Shown piece after piece: positions 61,709 through 64,000 of a DNA stretch of 64,000 nt (positions within the stretch are counted from its first letter, which is position 1; each line of letters starts with the position of its first letter). The notes beneath the pieces were generated by a model, which did no database searches, was not told where the DNA came from, and worked only from the letters and a program-made list of their open reading frames with translations. The DNA is taken from the NCBI GenBank assembly GCA_964441025.1, contig CAYTXG010000004.1, forward strand, positions 60,696 to 124,695, in the 5' to 3' direction. The DNA comes from JAAZIN01 sp964441025 (GTDB lineage Bacteria > Bacillota > Dethiobacteria > DTU022). The translations under genes were made by a program, and so were the position numbers.

Positions 61709-62239
61709 TTAAAGCAGCAGGATAACCAGGGCAGCGCCGCCGGCAAAGCCCAGGTAGCGCCACATCTTCTCATTGTTCCTCCGCCGCTCCCGCGCCGTTT
61801 CCAGGGCCAGCTCAAGATGCTGCAGGGTCAGCCCGATCTGTTTCAGCTGCCCCTCCTGCTCGCTCATACCCAGCGAGATGCCCAGACCGGCCACTACCTC
61901 CCTGTCTGAAGGGGTAAAGCAAGTGCGGGGATATATTTCCCCCAGGGCGCTGTTCCAGATTTCTCCGGCGCTGCGTTCATCGCCGGAGAGAAGGGAGGCT
62001 GCCGCCAGGCTGTAGAGCTCGCTCACCGGCGGCTCCAGGCGGCGGGCCACTGCCTGAAAGGCATGAGGCAGCAGCGTGCGGCTAAAAGTTATTTCCGTGT
62101 TCAGCAGCTTCAGGCTGCGCTGAAATTGCTGCAAATGCCTGACCCTGTGGGCCAGGGCGCGGGCTTTTATTTCGCCGAAAGCGGCAGCCGCCGTCAGGAT
62201 GAAAATAGAGCCGGCTATTTTGCAGACAATCTCAACCAT
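61709..62239 (-). CDS. spoIIIAB: Stage III sporulation protein AB
   Basis: 176 residues. Membrane segments at both ends (IAGSIFILTAAAAFG, YLGFAGGAALVILLL) and a helical middle distantly like type II secretion GspF (LLNTEITFSRTLLPHAFQAV). It overlaps spoIIIAA by 8 bases. Confidence 0.93.
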   Translation of the reverse strand: MVEIVCKIAGSIFILTAAAAFGEIKARALAHRVRHLQQFQRSLKLLNTEITFSRTLLPHAFQAVARRLEPPVSELYSLAAASLLSGDERSAGEIWNSALGEIYPRTCFTPSDREVVAGLGISLGMSEQEGQLKQIGLTLQHLELALETARERRRNNEKMWRYLGFAGGAALVILLL

Positions 62240-63266
62240 TTTTCATCGCCGCTCCTTCAGCCAGGTCGCGCAGTCCGGCGGAAACAGCTCTTCTGTTTCT
62301 CGTCAGCTCGCAAAGCCGCTCCACCGTGCCCGCCCCCCGGCTCCAGCCCAGGATGACAGCCCTTTCAAAAACCTGCTCATCAAAGAGCCTGCGTAGGCCC
62401 GGGCGCGCCCGTAACTCCGCCAGGCTGCTGCCGTGGGCAGTGGCCACCACTGTAACGCCGGCGTGGATCACTTCGTCAATGGCGGCGGTATCTTCTGGCC
62501 GCCCGATCTCGTCGGTAATAATCACCTCGGGCCCCATGGAGCGCAGCAGCATCATCATTCCTTCGGCCTTGGGGCAGGCATCGAGCACGTCGGTGCGTTC
62601 GCCCACGTCGAGCTGCGGCGCCCCCCTGAAAGAACCGGCAATTTCGGAACGCTCGTCTACAACGGCCACTTTGAAACCGCCGATGCCGAGCCCCTCTACA
62701 CCGTCGCTGAGGCAGCGGGCCAGGTCCCGCAGAAAAGTGGTTTTTCCGCCTCGAGGAGGGGCCACAAGAAGGCTGTGATAGACCCGGCGGCGGCGGTAAT
62801 CGAGGAAAAAGCGGACGTAGGGCAGGGCCGCCCCCTTGACCTGGCGGGCAATCCGGTAGTTCAGCCCGGTGATATGCTGCAACCGCACCACCCTCCCCCC
62901 CTGGACTACAGCCTGGCCGCAGAGGCCGACGCGGTGCCCCCCGGGAATGGTGATGTAGCCGCTGCGCAGTTCCTCGGTAAAAGCATAAAGCGAAGAGCTG
63001 CTGATGAGCTGCAGCGCCTTCTCCAGATCCCCCCTGTCGGGCCGGTACGCCTCCGCCGCGGATACGGCCTTTCCCGATTCACTCAGGAAGCAGTCATTTA
63101 CCCGCCCGTGCAGGGCCAGCGGCCGTCCCAGGCGCAGCCGTATCTCTTCAAGGTCGCTCCAGGGAGGCGGCGCGGCGCGTTCAAGAATGGCCCGGATCCT
63201 CTGCGGCAAAAAAGAGCCCACCTCTTCCCTGACCTGCTTCAATTCACGGCGCCCCCCAGTAAACAT
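62232..63266 (-). CDS. spoIIIAA: Stage III sporulation protein AA (ATPase)
   Basis: 344 residues. A secretion-type ATPase: Walker A APPRGGKTTFLRDLAR, Walker B VIITDEIGRPEDTAAIDEVI. Powers the SpoIIIA channel. A weak sigma-E -10-like TATACATT lies upstream near 63300, without a good -35. The ATG is the default start; a TTG 8 codons in after GGGGGG is an alternative. Confidence 0.93.
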   Translation of the reverse strand: MFTGGRRELKQVREEVGSFLPQRIRAILERAAPPPWSDLEEIRLRLGRPLALHGRVNDCFLSESGKAVSAAEAYRPDRGDLEKALQLISSSSLYAFTEELRSGYITIPGGHRVGLCGQAVVQGGRVVRLQHITGLNYRIARQVKGAALPYVRFFLDYRRRRVYHSLLVAPPRGGKTTFLRDLARCLSDGVEGLGIGGFKVAVVDERSEIAGSFRGAPQLDVGERTDVLDACPKAEGMMMLLRSMGPEVIITDEIGRPEDTAAIDEVIHAGVTVVATAHGSSLAELRARPGLRRLFDEQVFERAVILGWSRGAGTVERLCELTRNRRAVSAGLRDLAEGAAMKNG

Positions 63267-64000
63267 TGCCGGGCTTGACCGCCCCCCCGGCCTGTAATAA
63301 TGTATATGATCCCGCCGCTGTGAACTTGCACATTATTCCGCCGATGTACGCATGCTCCGATAATTGCAGGGGCGAGCTGCGCTCGCCCGTGGATTACCCT
63401 TATGCCCCAGCTGTTATCCGTGTTCTGCCTGTGGGATGGTTGTTTTTATGCATTGTCTAGATGCCGGCTGTGAATTACTTCGGGCGACCACAGGTCGCCC
63501 CTACATTTTCGGATGCAACAGGTATGAACCGGTTTCTGCTTCGGATGCAACAGGTATGAACCGCTTTTTGTAGGGGCGAGCTGCGCTCGCCCGTGGATTA
63601 TCCTTATGCCCCAGCTGTTATCCGTGTTCTGCCTGTGGGATGGTTGTTTTTATGCATTGTCTAGATGCCGGCTGTGAATTACTTCGGGCGACCACAGGTC
63701 GCCCCTACATTTTCGGATGCAACAGGTATGCACCGCTTTTTGTAGGGGCGAGCTGCGCTCGCCCGTGGATTATCCTTATGCCCCAGCTGTTATCCGTATT
63801 CTGCCTGTGGGACGGTTGTTTTTATGCATTGTCTAGATGCCGGCTGCGAATTACTTCGGGCGACAACAGGTCGCCCCTACATTTTCGGATGCAACAGGTA
63901 TGCACCGGTTTCTGCAGGGGCGAGCTGCGCTCGCCCGTGGATTACCCTTATGCCCCAGCTGTTATCCGTGTTCTGCCTGTGGGATGGTTGTTTTTATGCA
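63267..64000. repeat. Family A tandem repeat array, continuing past the right edge
   Basis: Starting near 63367, copies begin at about 63367, 63571, 63743 and 63915 (periods 204, 172 and 172). Each copy has two palindromes, GGGGCGAGC/GCTCGCCC and GGGCGACC/GGTCGCCCC, separated by conserved spacer. The first copy has an extra duplication of CGGATGCAACAGGTATGAAC. No gene is visible in the 734 bases from the spoIIIAA start to the window edge. Confidence 0.9.

Noticed and set aside
63367..64000. CRISPR array
   Set aside because: Repeat units are 172-204 bp with conserved internal spacers; no short repeats with variable 30-40-bp spacers and no cas genes.

Overview
The window looks like chromosome from a GC-rich, anaerobic, endospore-forming Clostridium-class Bacillota, perhaps an acetogen or syntroph related to Moorella, Desulfotomaculum or Syntrophomonas. 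This rests on the sporulation genes (spoIIIA, spoIIA-sigF, spoVA, spoIVB, spo0A, spmAB, two dac genes, spoIIM), on GTG/TTG starts with strong Shine-Dalgarno sequences, and on formate-dehydrogenase-like and folate one-carbon genes. I cannot name a species. All recognised genes lie on the minus strand except spoIVB and spo0A. No tRNA, rRNA, prophage or insertion sequence was seen.

Layout, left to right. 1-5.8 kb: the 5' part of a formate dehydrogenase/NuoG-like subunit that has Tyr where the catalytic Cys/Sec should be, a tandem-receiver regulator, a remnant of another regulator, and a NarL-type kinase/regulator pair behind a sigma-A promoter. 6-19.4 kb: rluB, a flavoprotein, spmB-spmA-dacB, ytfJ, scpB-scpA, trpS, an M50 protease, a DHH-CBS-nucleotidyltransferase fusion, spoVAF and spoVAE. 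19.4-24.8 kb: spoVAD, spoVAC, a dodecin, a small membrane ORF, then sigF-spoIIAB-spoIIAA-dacF with candidate sigma-G, sigma-H and sigma-F promoters. 24.9-33 kb: deoB, xerD, spoIIM, a NUDIX hydrolase, a DUF3866 protein, two glycosyltransferase-type enzymes and steB-steA. 33.2-35.4 kb: spoIVB-spo0A, inverted relative to everything around them.

35.5-50.8 kb is the conserved isoprenoid/DNA-repair block (recN, nadK, tlyA, dxs, ispA, xseB, xseA). Inside it is a roughly 570-nt RNA locus directly upstream of a membrane-protein gene. I identify these as OLE RNA and its partner OapA from gene order, a perfect sigma-A promoter and an 11-bp closing stem. folD and fchA sit nearby; FolD lacks the cyclohydrolase residues that FchA would replace. 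50.8-54.8 kb holds a two-gene iron-sulfur/flavin redox module (NuoG-like plus a NuoF/GltD hybrid). 55-63.3 kb carries a Kae1-like gene, nusB, the Asp23/AmaP/DUF2273 module and the whole spoIIIA operon. 63.4-64.0 kb is a repeat array that continues beyond the right edge.

Three families of short palindromic repeats (called A, B and C here) are scattered between genes. Most abut or overlap the stop codon of the upstream gene. The transposase that might mobilise them is not in the window.
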